Source of the DNA: Acinetobacter calcoaceticus
GTDB taxonomy: Bacteria; Pseudomonadota; Gammaproteobacteria; Pseudomonadales; Moraxellaceae
DNA: 64,000 nucleotides
Assembly (NCBI RefSeq): GCF_900520355.1
Contig: NZ_LS999521.1
Location: forward strand, 2,976,001-3,040,000
Reading direction: 5' to 3'
This document shows, one piece after another, positions 30,650 through 40,282 of the stretch. Position 1 is the stretch's first letter, and every line of letters starts with the position of its first letter. The position numbers were made by a program, and so were the translations under genes. Below the pieces are notes generated by a model that was given only the letters and a program-made list of their open reading frames with translations, was not told where the DNA came from and searched no databases.

Positions 30650-32068
30650 TTAAGCCTCTGAAAGTTCTTGTGCAATTTGCGGATAGTGCTCTTGCAACAT
30701 ATCTACAAATTTTTGCTGGATTTCCTTTAATCGTAAAGGATTATCTGCGTCAAATCTTACTGTAAAATATTCACCAGTATTTGATGCTCGAATAATGCCA
30801 AAACCATCATCAAAATCAAGACGTACGCCATCAATTTTACTGATTCGAGCACCTAAACGATGACTTAAAATTTCAATATCTTGTAATACATACTTTGGAT
30901 CAGACTGATAAGTACCAATATAGGTATCTTCTGTACAACATCTTTCTGGATAAGGAGCAAACAATTCGGAAATTGTTGTAGCATCAGATTGGGTAAAATA
31001 CTCCATTACACGTAATGCAGCATATAAACCATCGTCGTAGCCAAAACCACGCCCATCATTAAAAACGTAGTGACCTGCATATTCACCACCAAAAATGGCG
31101 CGTCCATTCGACTGAGATAAATAAGCCCGTAAGAAACTACTTCCCGTGCGGATCATTTTTGCTTTTCCGCCGAGTTGTTCGACCGTTTTTTGAACCATGC
31201 GTGAACATTTCACATCAAAAACAATTTCTTGCTCGGGATGTTGCTCTAAACACATTTGTGCAAAAAGTGACAGTAAACGATCCGCCGTAAGAATTTGGGC
31301 TTTTTCATCGATTAAAACGACACGATCACCATCGCCATCCAGAGCAATGCCTATATCTGCCTGCTGCTCAACGACTGCTTTTCGCAAATCACTTAAATGT
31401 GCTGCATGTGAAGGGTCTGGTGCATGGTCTGGAAACTCTCCATTTGGATTGGTTCGTAAGGCAATGACCTCACATCCCATCTTTTCCAATATTAATTTTG
31501 AGCAGTGTCCAGCAGAGCCATGTAAACCATCTAAAATGACTTTTAAAGGACGTTTTAACTGAATATCTTTAAAAATAGCTTGCTGGTATTTTTGGCAAAA
31601 CTCAGCTTTAAATTGAGGTCGTGTTAACTCAAGCACAGAAATGGCATGGACTGGTACATAAGTTTGAGCTTCTTCACCAACCTGCTGAATCATTTCCGGA
31701 GACGGCGGTTCACCTTTTAAAATCCACTTAATACCATTATCCGATTTTGGGTTATGGCTTGCGGTCACCATAATGCCATTACCGCCAAAATCTCTTGCAA
31801 TGTAATACATCATTGGCGATGAACAACAACCAATGTTGGTAACATTTAAACCTTGTTCTATTAAAATTTCTTCAATTAAGTGTGCATAGGCCGGACTTGT
31901 GAGACGGGCATCATAGCCAATCACTAATTGAGTTTGTTTTGCTTGTTTGTATTGTTGTGCCAATCCGTAGGCAATTGAACGGACAACGTCCGCAGTTAGG
32001 TAAGAAAGTTTGCCTCTAATATCGTAAGCACGAAAAATACTTTTTGGAAATGAGTGTCTTACATTCAT
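30650..32068 (-). CDS. algC: Phosphomannomutase/phosphoglucomutase
   Basis: The 472-residue alpha-D-phosphohexomutase has the active-site serine in TASHNPKSDNGIKW, the metal loop ALDGDGDRVVLID, the sugar loop FGGEYAGHY and the C-terminal phosphate-binding loop RASNTGEYFTVRFD. It interconverts hexose 1- and 6-phosphates for surface polysaccharide and lipooligosaccharide precursors. The gene sits between dut and argB as in Pseudomonas, where it is named algC. A 199-base gap with a terminator separates it from dut, so it probably has its own promoter. Confidence 0.94.
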   Translation of the reverse strand: MNVRHSFPKSIFRAYDIRGKLSYLTADVVRSIAYGLAQQYKQAKQTQLVIGYDARLTSPAYAHLIEEILIEQGLNVTNIGCCSSPMMYYIARDFGGNGIMVTASHNPKSDNGIKWILKGEPPSPEMIQQVGEEAQTYVPVHAISVLELTRPQFKAEFCQKYQQAIFKDIQLKRPLKVILDGLHGSAGHCSKLILEKMGCEVIALRTNPNGEFPDHAPDPSHAAHLSDLRKAVVEQQADIGIALDGDGDRVVLIDEKAQILTADRLLSLFAQMCLEQHPEQEIVFDVKCSRMVQKTVEQLGGKAKMIRTGSSFLRAYLSQSNGRAIFGGEYAGHYVFNDGRGFGYDDGLYAALRVMEYFTQSDATTISELFAPYPERCCTEDTYIGTYQSDPKYVLQDIEILSHRLGARISKIDGVRLDFDDGFGIIRASNTGEYFTVRFDADNPLRLKEIQQKFVDMLQEHYPQIAQELSEA

Positions 32069-32219
32069 AGCGTATCTTCTATTTAAAGATCAATTCGATC
32101 TATCGCAAAAACATAGATTATTCAAAATTTTTGAAAGGTTTGTTTGCTAAAAAAAGTTAAAAGAATATGAGTAAAGCGTGTTGTAATATAATCCATTGTA
32201 ACATTCAAGATGTAAAAAG

Positions 32220-32242
32220 AAACGCCTGTTCAACAGGCGTTT
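32220..32242 (-). terminator. Rho-independent terminator of dut
   Basis: AAACGCCTGTT pairs perfectly with AACAGGCGTTT around a single-base loop position, followed on the minus strand by TCTTTTTA. Confidence 0.88.
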
Positions 32243-32267
32243 GATTTTCGTTAATATTTTAAAAAAC

Positions 32268-32720
32268 TTATTGTTTACCTGTGTGACCAAAGCCACCAGC
32301 GCCACGTAAAGTTTCTTCAAATTCTTCTACTTGCTCAAATTCAGCCTGCACTACTGGCACTAAAACATACTGTGCCAAGCGCTCACCTGGTTCTAAACGG
32401 AAAGTTGTTTGACCACGGTTCCAAACTGAAACCATCAATTCACCTTGATAATCCGAATCAATCAAACCAACTAAATTGCCAAGCACGATACCGTGTTTAT
32501 GGCCTAAACCTGAACGCGGTAAAATTAAACCAGCAAAATTTACATCATGAATATAAATTGCCATACCTGTTTTCACTAAAACAGTTTGACCTGGTTCAAT
32601 ATCAATTGCTTCATCGACGCAGGCACGTAAATCTAAACCAGCTGAGCCTGCCGTTGCATATGAAGGTAAAGGCCATTCTTTACCTAAACGCGGATCGAGC
32701 AATTTCACTTGAACTTTCAT
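32268..32720 (-). CDS. dut: dUTP diphosphatase
   Basis: Dut hydrolyses dUTP to dUMP, keeping uracil out of DNA and supplying thymidylate synthesis. The trimeric dUTPase motifs are present: [39 protein letters not shown], and the C-terminal arm [11 protein letters not shown] that closes over the active site. At 150 residues it is typical. It lies 24 bases after rep on the same strand, so the two may be co-transcribed. Confidence 0.97.
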   Translation of the reverse strand: MKVQVKLLDPRLGKEWPLPSYATAGSAGLDLRACVDEAIDIEPGQTVLVKTGMAIYIHDVNFAGLILPRSGLGHKHGIVLGNLVGLIDSDYQGELMVSVWNRGQTTFRLEPGERLAQYVLVPVVQAEFEQVEEFEETLRGAGGFGHTGKQ

Positions 32721-32744
32721 GGGATTTCCTAAAAATTAAAAAAA

Positions 32745-34784
32745 TTAACGCTTTAATAAAGCTTTCAAATTTGCCAGATATTGTTGAGCCTGCTCTTTAG
32801 GATCAACATTTGCTGCAATTTTCTTTTTGCGCCCTAACCATTCGAGCTCATCTTGTGGAAGTTCATCAAGAAAGCGGCTTGGGGTCATCTGTTTCATCTG
32901 TCCACCGTTTTTACGCTGCTCAGCTAAAGTCAACGTTAAACCTTGGCGGGCACGGGTAATTCCCACGTACATGAGACGGCGTTCTTCCTCAATGGTTTCT
33001 GCTGCAATTGAGTTTTTATGAGGCAATAGTTCTTCCTCTAATCCCATAATGTACACATATGGGAATTCCAAACCTTTTGCCGCATGCAGAGTAAGTAAGT
33101 TAACTTTGTCTGTATCTTCTTCTTCCTGCTGCTGTTCTAACAGATCTAGTAGCACCAGTTTTCGGATTACACTTTCAATGTTCTTTTCATCAACATCTTC
33201 TGCACGATTAATCAGGTTTTGAATACTGGTAAATAAGTTCTCGATATTGTCGAGTTTACTTTTCTCTTGTGCAGGTGTTGCAGACTGTTCACGAACGTAA
33301 TCGATATAGCCCGCTTCGTTCATCATCTGACGAACTTTAGGAACAGGCTCATCATCTTCTATCAATTCACGAGTAAACGTCGCAATAAAGTCGGCAAACT
33401 CATGAAGTTGAGTTTCTGCTTTTTTAGGAAGCACCATGCTTAAACGCTGGTCAGCAGAAGCACCAAGTAAAGACAAATTATTTTCTTGTGAGAATAAACC
33501 TAACTTCTCAAGAGTAACCGGCCCGATTGCACGTTTAGGCGTATTAATAATACGCAAGAAAGCACTGTCATCTTCTGGGTTAATAATAAGACGCAAGTAA
33601 CTCATCACGTCTTTAATTTCTGCACGCGCGAAGAACGAAGTACCACCAGACAATTTATATGGGATTTGCATTTGACGAAGCTGTGTTTCTAATACACGCG
33701 CCTGAAAATTACCGCGATACAAAACTGCATAATCTTTCCAGTTTTTTCCGTTCATAAGCTTGTGGGTCAATAAGTCTTTTACCACGCGCTCTGCTTCATC
33801 ATCATCATTACGACAAGTAATAATTCTGATGACTTCACCATGCCCTTTATCACTCCACAATTTCTTATCAAAAATATGGGGGTTATTTTGAATGACACAG
33901 TTCGCTGCTTTTAAAATACGGCTGGTTGAACGATAGTTCTGTTCAAGTTTAATAATATGTAAATTTGGGAAGTCCTGTTTCAGCAAAGCCATATTTTCAG
34001 GCTTAGCCCCACGCCATGCGTAGATTGATTGGTCATCATCACCTACTGCGGTAAACTGCCCCATTACCCCAACTAAAAGTTTGACCAAAATATACTGCGC
34101 GGTATTGGTATCCTGATATTCATCGACCAACAAATAACGAACACGATTTTGCCATTTATCACGTACTTCAGCATTTTCTTGCAGTAAACGTGTTGGCATT
34201 ACAATTAGATCATCAAAATCAACGGCATTGTAGGCACGTAAATTACGTTCATAAAGTTGGTAAAGATGTGCAAATTGTACATCTTCAGGCGTTTCACATG
34301 TTGAATGTGCTTGCTCTGGCACGATCAGATCATTTTTCCAATCTGAAATTTTCTTCATTGCCTTGGCAATTAATTCTTTGCTTTCTGCACCCGACAAATT
34401 GTCACGATGCATCAGATCCATCAAAATACGTTTACAGTCATCTGCATCTAAAATCGAAAAATTAGCTTTTAAAGGTAAATTTTTAAGTTCTAAACGTAAA
34501 AGGTTTAAACCAAAAGTATGGAAAGTAGAGACTGATAAACCTTTTGATTCTTCACGTGATAAAAGCTTGGACACACGCTCTTTCATTTCACGTGCAGCTT
34601 TGTTTGTAAATGTCATCGCTGTTATACGATGCGCCGGAATACGGCATTGCTGCACCAAATAAGCAATTTTACGGGTAATTACAGATGTTTTGCCTGAACC
34701 AGCGCCAGCAAGCACCAATAAAGGGCCCTGAGTATATTTCATGGCTTCTTCTTGCTTGTTGTTCAATTGACTGGCAGATGACAT
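32745..34784 (-). CDS. rep: ATP-dependent DNA helicase Rep (UvrD/REP family)
   Basis: Rep is a 3'-to-5' superfamily 1A helicase that helps replication forks through protein obstacles. Motifs in order are LAGAGSGKTSVIT (Walker A), MTFTNKAAREMKERV, VDEYQDTNTAQY (Walker B region), VGDDDQSIYAWRGA, LEQNYRST, and LLTLHAAKGLEFPYV with VGITRARQGL. The opening QLNNKQEEAMKYTQGPLLVLAG and the length 679 match E. coli Rep (673) better than UvrD. It is first in a minus-strand group with dut. Confidence 0.95.
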   Translation of the reverse strand: MSSASQLNNKQEEAMKYTQGPLLVLAGAGSGKTSVITRKIAYLVQQCRIPAHRITAMTFTNKAAREMKERVSKLLSREESKGLSVSTFHTFGLNLLRLELKNLPLKANFSILDADDCKRILMDLMHRDNLSGAESKELIAKAMKKISDWKNDLIVPEQAHSTCETPEDVQFAHLYQLYERNLRAYNAVDFDDLIVMPTRLLQENAEVRDKWQNRVRYLLVDEYQDTNTAQYILVKLLVGVMGQFTAVGDDDQSIYAWRGAKPENMALLKQDFPNLHIIKLEQNYRSTSRILKAANCVIQNNPHIFDKKLWSDKGHGEVIRIITCRNDDDEAERVVKDLLTHKLMNGKNWKDYAVLYRGNFQARVLETQLRQMQIPYKLSGGTSFFARAEIKDVMSYLRLIINPEDDSAFLRIINTPKRAIGPVTLEKLGLFSQENNLSLLGASADQRLSMVLPKKAETQLHEFADFIATFTRELIEDDEPVPKVRQMMNEAGYIDYVREQSATPAQEKSKLDNIENLFTSIQNLINRAEDVDEKNIESVIRKLVLLDLLEQQQEEEDTDKVNLLTLHAAKGLEFPYVYIMGLEEELLPHKNSIAAETIEEERRLMYVGITRARQGLTLTLAEQRKNGGQMKQMTPSRFLDELPQDELEWLGRKKKIAANVDPKEQAQQYLANLKALLKR

Positions 34785-34933
34785 CGTGGTTTACCTCTTA
34801 ATTTTTCGAGCATGATTATAGTCATCTCTGTTTTAGAATCCCAATAGTAAATCTACGGATATGTATAAATGATGTCTAATAATGCAATTTCTACGCCGCA
34901 GTTTGTCGTGGTTTTTTATTGTTCATAGTCATA

Positions 34934-34958
34934 AAAAAACCACCCGAAGGTGGTTTTT
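34934..34958 (-). terminator. Rho-independent terminator of the OmpA-like lipoprotein gene
   Basis: AAAAACCACC and GGTGGTTTTT pair around a CGAA loop directly beyond the stop at 34977. Confidence 0.88.
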
Positions 34959-34976
34959 AATACAATAATTTAAATC

Positions 34977-35630
34977 TTATTGTTTTGCATAGATGCTGAT
35001 TTCTACACGGCGGTTTTGTTCACGGCCAGACGCAGTTGAGTTATCTGCGATCGGGTTAGAAGAACCATAACCTTGTGCATCGATACGGCTAGATGAAAGG
35101 CCTTTACCAGCTAAATAGTTTTTAACTGATTGTGCACGTGATTGAGATAACGGAATGTTGATTGAGTCATTACCAGTGTTATCTGTATAACCAGTGACTA
35201 AAATAGCGCTCTTGTTATCTTCAGCCAATGTTTGAGCTACTTTGTCTAAAGTTGCATAGAAGTTTGGCTTGATATTTGATTTGTTTGTATCAAAAGTAAT
35301 GCTGCCAGGCATGATCAATTGAACAGAACCATCTGGATTACGGCCAACGTCTACACCAGTACCCGCCATTTGTTGACGTAATTTTTTCTCTTTCTGGTCA
35401 AGGTATACACCACCAGCAGCACCAAGAACTGCACCAATTGCTGCAGCACGGTTGTTTTGACGGCTAGAGTTTGCACTTGATTTAGAAATACCATAACCAG
35501 CTGCTGCGCCAATTAAAGTACCTAATGCGGCTTTATCGTATTCAACGCCACCAAGATTATTACCAGTTGTTTGACAACCAGATAATACTACTGCTGCCCC
35601 TACCACTGTCGAAATAACTAATGCACGCAT
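34977..35630 (-). CDS. OmpA-family outer-membrane lipoprotein (YiaD-like)
   Basis: The 217-residue protein has a lipobox VLSGC (Cys near 19), a glycine-zipper segment (GTLIGAAAGYGI and AAIGAVLGAAGGVYLD) and a C-terminal OmpA domain that binds peptidoglycan (TGYTDNTGNDSINIPLSQSRAQSV ends in the NRRVEI block). It should anchor the outer membrane to the cell wall. The ATG at 35630 is chosen because GAGGAGG lies six bases upstream; a GTG at 35645 overlaps that site. It is a single-gene unit. Confidence 0.93.
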   Translation of the reverse strand: MRALVISTVVGAAVVLSGCQTTGNNLGGVEYDKAALGTLIGAAAGYGISKSSANSSRQNNRAAAIGAVLGAAGGVYLDQKEKKLRQQMAGTGVDVGRNPDGSVQLIMPGSITFDTNKSNIKPNFYATLDKVAQTLAEDNKSAILVTGYTDNTGNDSINIPLSQSRAQSVKNYLAGKGLSSSRIDAQGYGSSNPIADNSTASGREQNRRVEISIYAKQ

Positions 35631-35876
35631 TGCATGCCTCCTCACTTTGTGTGTTTTGTTGTCTGAATGAATAATGAAACAAAAAGGAAGTATAAAACAT
35701 TGATATTTTGTTAATAATAAACAGTTTAGTTACTTTTTTGTAATATTTTGATGCACTTTAAGATGCAACCTCATCACAATTTCTTCATTGTTGTCTAAGA
35801 TATCGTTGTATTTCATATTATGACAGTTATAGTTGAACAACTTTTCTATGGATTTTAGACATTCGGGGCCCTTCAT

Positions 35877-36803
35877 ATGTCAACTGCATCCAATAAGCAA
35901 TCTACGCTAAAAAAAATTACACGTGGACTCACTGTAGGTACAGTCATTACAGGAAGTACGTTTTTTCATGGTCCACCTGTTCTTGCACTAGGACTGACCA
36001 AGCTTTTAAAAAAATCATCAAAAATAGATGAAACCAATATTCAAATTACAAATAGCTGGTTAGGGGTAAATAATTGGTTAATTGACCATGTTTTACCAAA
36101 TCTAAAATGGGATATTACGATTGATGAGGGGCTTGACCTAAATATGCAAGGTCGTTATCTCATGACGTGTAATCATCAAAGTTGGGTCGATACGACGGTG
36201 AATCAATATTTTGGTTTAACCCGTATGCCACTCACCCGCTTTTTTACCAAATGGGAACTCATCTTTATTCCTTTCGTTGGACAAGCATTTAAAATTCTAG
36301 GCTTCCCAATGATGAAGCGTCACAGCAAAGAACAGGTTGCAAAGAATCCTGAGCTCAAAGACCGTGACATGATGGAAGCACGTAAAGCCTGCGAGCAGCT
36401 TTTAAGCCAGCCTTTTACCTTATTAAATTATTTAGAAGGTACTCGTTTTACTCAAGAAAAACATGACCAGCAAAAATCACCCTATAAGCATTTGCTTAAA
36501 CCCAAAGCAGGCGGTTTAGCGCTTGCCTTGAATATTTTGGGTGACAAAATTGATGCCTTAGTGGATATGACAATTGTCTACCCGAATGGCGTACCTGGGT
36601 ATAGTGATTTCTGGCTAGGCGATGTTTCAAAAATTGCGGTAAATTTGCGTAAAATTGAAATTCCAGACTGGGTTCTGGGCGGAAATTATGAAGACGATGC
36701 GGTTTATCGTGAACGTTTCCAGCAATGGGTCCATGAAATCTGGACCAACAAAGATCAACTTATTGAGCAAATGAAATCTCAATATACCTCTATGAATATT
36801 TAA
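35877..36803 (+). CDS. Lysophospholipid acyltransferase-like protein (YihG type)
   Basis: This 308-residue member of the LPLAT/PlsC superfamily has the HxxxxD catalytic motif as NHQSWVDTT and the substrate-binding block LEGTRFTQEKH, spaced as in YihG and related 1-acyl-glycerol-3-phosphate acyltransferases. A hydrophobic N-terminal segment (VGTVITGSTFFHGPPVLALGL) anchors it in the inner membrane. It transfers acyl groups to a lysophospholipid or similar acceptor. A voltage-sensor-like membrane protein starts 16 bases after it, so the two are probably one operon. Confidence 0.88.
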   Translation: MSTASNKQSTLKKITRGLTVGTVITGSTFFHGPPVLALGLTKLLKKSSKIDETNIQITNSWLGVNNWLIDHVLPNLKWDITIDEGLDLNMQGRYLMTCNHQSWVDTTVNQYFGLTRMPLTRFFTKWELIFIPFVGQAFKILGFPMMKRHSKEQVAKNPELKDRDMMEARKACEQLLSQPFTLLNYLEGTRFTQEKHDQQKSPYKHLLKPKAGGLALALNILGDKIDALVDMTIVYPNGVPGYSDFWLGDVSKIAVNLRKIEIPDWVLGGNYEDDAVYRERFQQWVHEIWTNKDQLIEQMKSQYTSMNI

Positions 36804-36819
36804 GAAAGCATCCGTTATT

Positions 36820-37866
36820 ATGCAAAACAGCGCTGGGAAAAAAACGAAATATCATCATGTAGATCCAGATAGTCTTTCATTTAGACTGTTTTTAATCTAC
36901 GACATCTTTATGGTGTTTATTATCATCTTCAACCTGTTCTGTCTTGCTACAAATTTCTTTTTAATGAGTAGTATTGGGGCATGGTTCTTTGAACATATTC
37001 ATTTGCCCCAAGTGCTGAGCTTTTACCGTAGTACACTGCATCCATGGGTAATCACATCAGAAGCATGGTTTATTGGTTTCTTAATTATTGAGCTACTTGT
37101 CCGCTGGGGCATTGCCATTATTTATAATCATCATAAACGCTGGTTCTTTTTTCCTTTTATTCACTGGTATGAAATTTTAGCCATTATTCCTCAGCTCCGC
37201 TTTTTACGTCTATTCCGAGCTGGAATTATTGCTTATCGTTTACATGAGCTGGGTTATCCGGTTGTTCCAGAAAGCTGGCGAAAGACTGGCTTATTTTACT
37301 ATCGCGTCGTGATGGAAGAATTATCTGATCGTGTCGTTATTACTGTGCTTGATGGTATTAGATATGAACTTGAAACCAGTTCCAGCCATAAACAAATTAT
37401 TCACGATTTGGTTAATCATCATCGTGAGCAATTTACTGTCGCCCTAACAACATTATTACAAGAGTCTTTAGCCACTGCGTTAAAAGAACAAAAACCAGCA
37501 ATTAGCAAAGGCGTTGGGAAAATTGTAGATCAGGCCATAGTAGACACACCTGAACTCACTCAATTATTACGTTTAATTCCTTTAGTCGGCGGTCGCATTG
37601 AACAACAAATTCAAAGTATTGGCCAAAGATTAGGTGAAAATATTAGTGCAGGTTTAATTGATCCTTTAATTGAAGGCTCGCCAAACCATCCTAATGCAAC
37701 CTATCAATTGATTTCTAAAAAAGTGAGTGAAATAAATATTAATAATCGTCAGCTTGAGCAATTGGTTGAATCTGTCGTGTTCGAAACACTCGAGTCTGTA
37801 CGAAAACAAGTCAAGGTCAAACAATGGCAACAAACGCTTGCGGAGTATGATCGAATCAAAGAATAA
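36820..37866 (+). CDS. Membrane protein with voltage-sensor-like S1-S4 helices and no pore
   Basis: I do not recognise a named family. The first 145 of 348 residues look like the S1-S4 part of ion channels: S1 about residues 24-50; S2 79-101 with Glu91 and Arg95 (ELLVRW); S3 109-124 ending WYEILAIIP; and an S4-like helix with Arg127, Arg130 and Arg133 at every third position, then Arg140. No S5-pore-S6 and no selectivity filter follow. The C-terminal 200 residues are soluble and helical (HHREQFTVALTTLLQE, GGRIEQQIQSIGQRL). It is probably co-transcribed with the acyltransferase 16 bases upstream. Function is unknown. Confidence 0.6.
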   Translation: MQNSAGKKTKYHHVDPDSLSFRLFLIYDIFMVFIIIFNLFCLATNFFLMSSIGAWFFEHIHLPQVLSFYRSTLHPWVITSEAWFIGFLIIELLVRWGIAIIYNHHKRWFFFPFIHWYEILAIIPQLRFLRLFRAGIIAYRLHELGYPVVPESWRKTGLFYYRVVMEELSDRVVITVLDGIRYELETSSSHKQIIHDLVNHHREQFTVALTTLLQESLATALKEQKPAISKGVGKIVDQAIVDTPELTQLLRLIPLVGGRIEQQIQSIGQRLGENISAGLIDPLIEGSPNHPNATYQLISKKVSEININNRQLEQLVESVVFETLESVRKQVKVKQWQQTLAEYDRIKE

Positions 37867-37912
37867 GCATTTACTTAATTTTTTATGAATCTCGCTAGAG
37901 AATTGGCACAAA

Positions 37913-37940
37913 TTGTTCTAGCATTTGCCCTATTTACAAT
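37913..37940 (+). promoter_or_regulatory. Possible promoter of minCDE
   Basis: TACAAT (37935-37940) is a good -10 box, 46 bases before minC. TTGTTC (37913-37918), 16 bases upstream of it, is only a weak -35. Confidence 0.4.
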
Positions 37941-37986
37941 AAACTTAGCGCTATTACAGCTCGTTTAACGCCTTGAAGGAAGACTT

Positions 37987-38715
37987 ATGGCTGATATACG
38001 GATTACCGGCAGAATGGTTAACTTTAGCAGGATAACCTTCGATACCAATGATCATGATGTGATCCGCCAGCAATTATCAAATATATTAAATGAAGGTTCC
38101 TATAATGGAACTTTAGTGATTATTGACAGTACAGTTGAGCAAGAATTAATTGCATTAATTCAACTTCTGGTGAGCTTAGGTTTGCAGCCTATGGCGGTAA
38201 TTGACGGTATTTTAGGAGATGAAGCTCGCGCTATTCAATTCCCTGTTTTACCGGCAGATCAACCATTACAGCGTATTAAAGCCACAACCGAACAAGTGGC
38301 GATTGTAGAAAAACCTGCTACCGCTCCTGCCTCGTCTTCAGCAGAAACAAAAAAACCACTAAACAAGATAGCGGTTGCTCATATTACCTCTTATCATGAT
38401 GAAATTTTGCGGACGGGCCAATCCCTCGTACAAGATAACGGCGATATTATTTTAAAAGCTGGGATGAATAGTGGTTCTGAAGTGATTGCATCAGGAAATA
38501 TACATATTTATGGCACAGTTCGTGGTAGAGTCATTGCTGGTGCGGGCGGGCACGCAGCTGCACGCATTTTTTGCCAATCTTTAGAGGCTGAGCTCGTTTC
38601 CATTGCCGGAACGTATTGTGTCGCAGATGATATCCCTAAACATGTGGTAAAAAAGCCAGTACATATTTATTTAAATGAAAAGCAAGAGCTTGAATTTGAA
38701 GCGATTGAACTTTAG
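37987..38715 (+). CDS. minC: Septum-site inhibitor MinC
   Basis: MinC blocks FtsZ assembly away from midcell. The N-terminal FtsZ-interacting domain ([17 protein letters not shown]) is joined by an alanine- and serine-rich linker to the C-terminal beta-helix that binds MinD ([28 protein letters not shown] then [24 protein letters not shown]). AAGGAAGAC precedes the ATG. It is the first gene of minCDE. Confidence 0.96.
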   Translation: MADIRITGRMVNFSRITFDTNDHDVIRQQLSNILNEGSYNGTLVIIDSTVEQELIALIQLLVSLGLQPMAVIDGILGDEARAIQFPVLPADQPLQRIKATTEQVAIVEKPATAPASSSAETKKPLNKIAVAHITSYHDEILRTGQSLVQDNGDIILKAGMNSGSEVIASGNIHIYGTVRGRVIAGAGGHAAARIFCQSLEAELVSIAGTYCVADDIPKHVVKKPVHIYLNEKQELEFEAIEL

Positions 38716-38781
38716 TTTATTAAGCAAATCACCAAAAAACAGCCCTTTTAAGGGTGTATGACCATAATAGGAGTGGATTCG

Positions 38782-39594
38782 GTGGCCAAAATTGTTGTCG
38801 TAACATCAGGCAAAGGTGGTGTAGGTAAAACTACAACGAGCGCATCTTTTGCAACAGGTTTAGCCCTTCGTGGTCATAAAACTGTTGTGATTGATTTTGA
38901 TGTAGGCTTACGTAACCTTGATTTGATTATGGGTTGTGAGCGTCGTGTTGTTTATGATTTTGTCAATGTTATTAACAATGAAGCACGTCTGCAGCAAGCC
39001 CTTATTCGCGATAAAGATATCGAAAACCTTTATATTTTACCGGCTTCACAAACACGTGATAAAGATGCGTTGAGCGACGAGGGTGTTGCTCGTGTTATTG
39101 ATGAGCTATCTCAAGAATTTGATTACGTTATTTGTGACTCACCTGCTGGTATTGAGCGTGGTGCGATTTTAGCCATGTATCATGCAGATGAAGCAATCAT
39201 TGTAACAAACCCTGAAATCTCTTCAGTACGTGACTCTGACCGCATTATTGGTATGTTAGATAGCAAAACCAAAAAAGTTGAACAAAACGAAGGACGTATA
39301 CGTAAACATTTATGTATTACTCGTTTTAACCCTGAACGTGCAGACCGTCAGGAAATGCTAACAATTGATGATATTTCTAAAGATATTTTACGCGTACCGA
39401 CATTAGGTGTTATTCCAGAGTGTCCAAGTGTATTGCAAGCATCAAACGAGGGTAAGCCAGTAATTCTATATTCAGAAACTAAAGCTGGTCAGGGTTATGA
39501 TGATTTGGTTGCACGCTTTCTTGGCGAAGACCGTCCTTATCGACACATCACAGCTCAACCTAAAGGCTGGTTAGCACGACTATTTGGAGCATAG
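38782..39594 (+). CDS. minD: Septum-site ATPase MinD
   Basis: MinD is the membrane-cycling ParA-type ATPase that recruits MinC and oscillates with MinE. It has the deviant Walker A KGGVGKTTT, VVIDFDVGLRNLD, and the C-terminal amphipathic membrane-targeting helix GWLARLFG. I choose the GTG at 38782 because AGGAG lies eight bases upstream and the protein is then 270 residues, the same as E. coli; an ATG at 38758 lies upstream of that ribosome-binding site. minE follows after two bases. Confidence 0.95.
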   Translation: MAKIVVVTSGKGGVGKTTTSASFATGLALRGHKTVVIDFDVGLRNLDLIMGCERRVVYDFVNVINNEARLQQALIRDKDIENLYILPASQTRDKDALSDEGVARVIDELSQEFDYVICDSPAGIERGAILAMYHADEAIIVTNPEISSVRDSDRIIGMLDSKTKKVEQNEGRIRKHLCITRFNPERADRQEMLTIDDISKDILRVPTLGVIPECPSVLQASNEGKPVILYSETKAGQGYDDLVARFLGEDRPYRHITAQPKGWLARLFGA

Positions 39595-39596
39595 TT

Positions 39597-39869
39597 ATGG
39601 CAGGATTCTGGAGTAAATTATTTAGCAGTGACGAGAAGCCATCAAGTGCTCAAACTGCTAAAGATCGTTTAAAAGTTATTGTTGCTTCTGAACAAGGTTT
39701 AGGCCGTCGTTTAAGCCAAGACAAGATTGATCAGATGAAGAAAGAAATCATGCAAGTGGTCAGTCGTTATGTAAGTGGTGTAGGTGAACAGCATATCCAA
39801 ATGCAGGTTCGCTCTGAAGCAAATATCGAAATGTTAGAAATGAATATCAATTTACCTGAAGAACGATAA
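39597..39869 (+). CDS. minE: Cell-division topological specificity factor MinE
   Basis: MinE stimulates MinD ATPase and sets the position of the Min wave. The 90-residue protein has the N-terminal MinD-binding helix with AKDRLKVIVASEQ and the C-terminal topological domain KKEIMQVVSRYV. It starts two bases after the minD stop and ends the minCDE operon, followed by a strong terminator. Confidence 0.96.
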   Translation: MAGFWSKLFSSDEKPSSAQTAKDRLKVIVASEQGLGRRLSQDKIDQMKKEIMQVVSRYVSGVGEQHIQMQVRSEANIEMLEMNINLPEER

Positions 39870-39901
39870 TTCTATTTCTGACTATTCAATAAAACAGAAT
39901 C

Positions 39902-39936
39902 AAGGCAAAATAACGCAAGTTATTTTGCCTTTTTTA
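39902..39936 (+). terminator. Rho-independent terminator of minCDE
   Basis: AAGGCAAAATAAC pairs perfectly with GTTATTTTGCCTT around a GCAA loop and is followed by a T-run. Confidence 0.93.
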
Positions 39937-39953
39937 AAACTGAGGAGATTGTC

Positions 39954-40241
39954 ATGGCATTATCACAGCCAGCAACTTTCAATGAAGAATGGTCCGATGA
40001 GCGTGTTTTTGCCTACCTCAACCAACTTCCGCCAACGGGTGTGAACGCAGATTTTCATGTGCTCTACCATGCATTCAAACATATGCGTCCAACAGACTAT
40101 GAACGTCTTTTGACTCAATTTATTGCGGACGGACGCGATATTAATGCCAAAGACCCCGAAGGCCAACGCATCCATGATGTGATTGCCAAATTTCCGCGTC
40201 AATCGGCACCCTTTTTAGAAGTTCTAGCAAAGTTTGCTTAA
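39954..40241 (+). CDS. Small conserved protein of the PA4642 family
   Basis: The 95-residue cytoplasmic protein (opening SQPATFNEEWSDERVFAYLN, ending RQSAPFLEVLAKF) resembles the uncharacterised Pseudomonas family typified by PA4642. The TFNEEWSDERVFAYL block and the acidic-then-helical layout are the basis for this. It has a good ribosome-binding site (GAGGAG) and its own terminator. The function is unknown. Confidence 0.72.
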   Translation: MALSQPATFNEEWSDERVFAYLNQLPPTGVNADFHVLYHAFKHMRPTDYERLLTQFIADGRDINAKDPEGQRIHDVIAKFPRQSAPFLEVLAKFA

Positions 40242-40245
40242 AAAT

Positions 40246-40270
40246 AAAAAGCCTCTTCAAGAGGCTTTTT
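40246..40270. terminator. Bidirectional Rho-independent terminator
   Basis: AAAAAGCCTCTT and AAGAGGCTTTTT pair around a single base between convergent genes. Confidence 0.9.
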
Positions 40271-40282
40271 TCTTAGCTAAAT

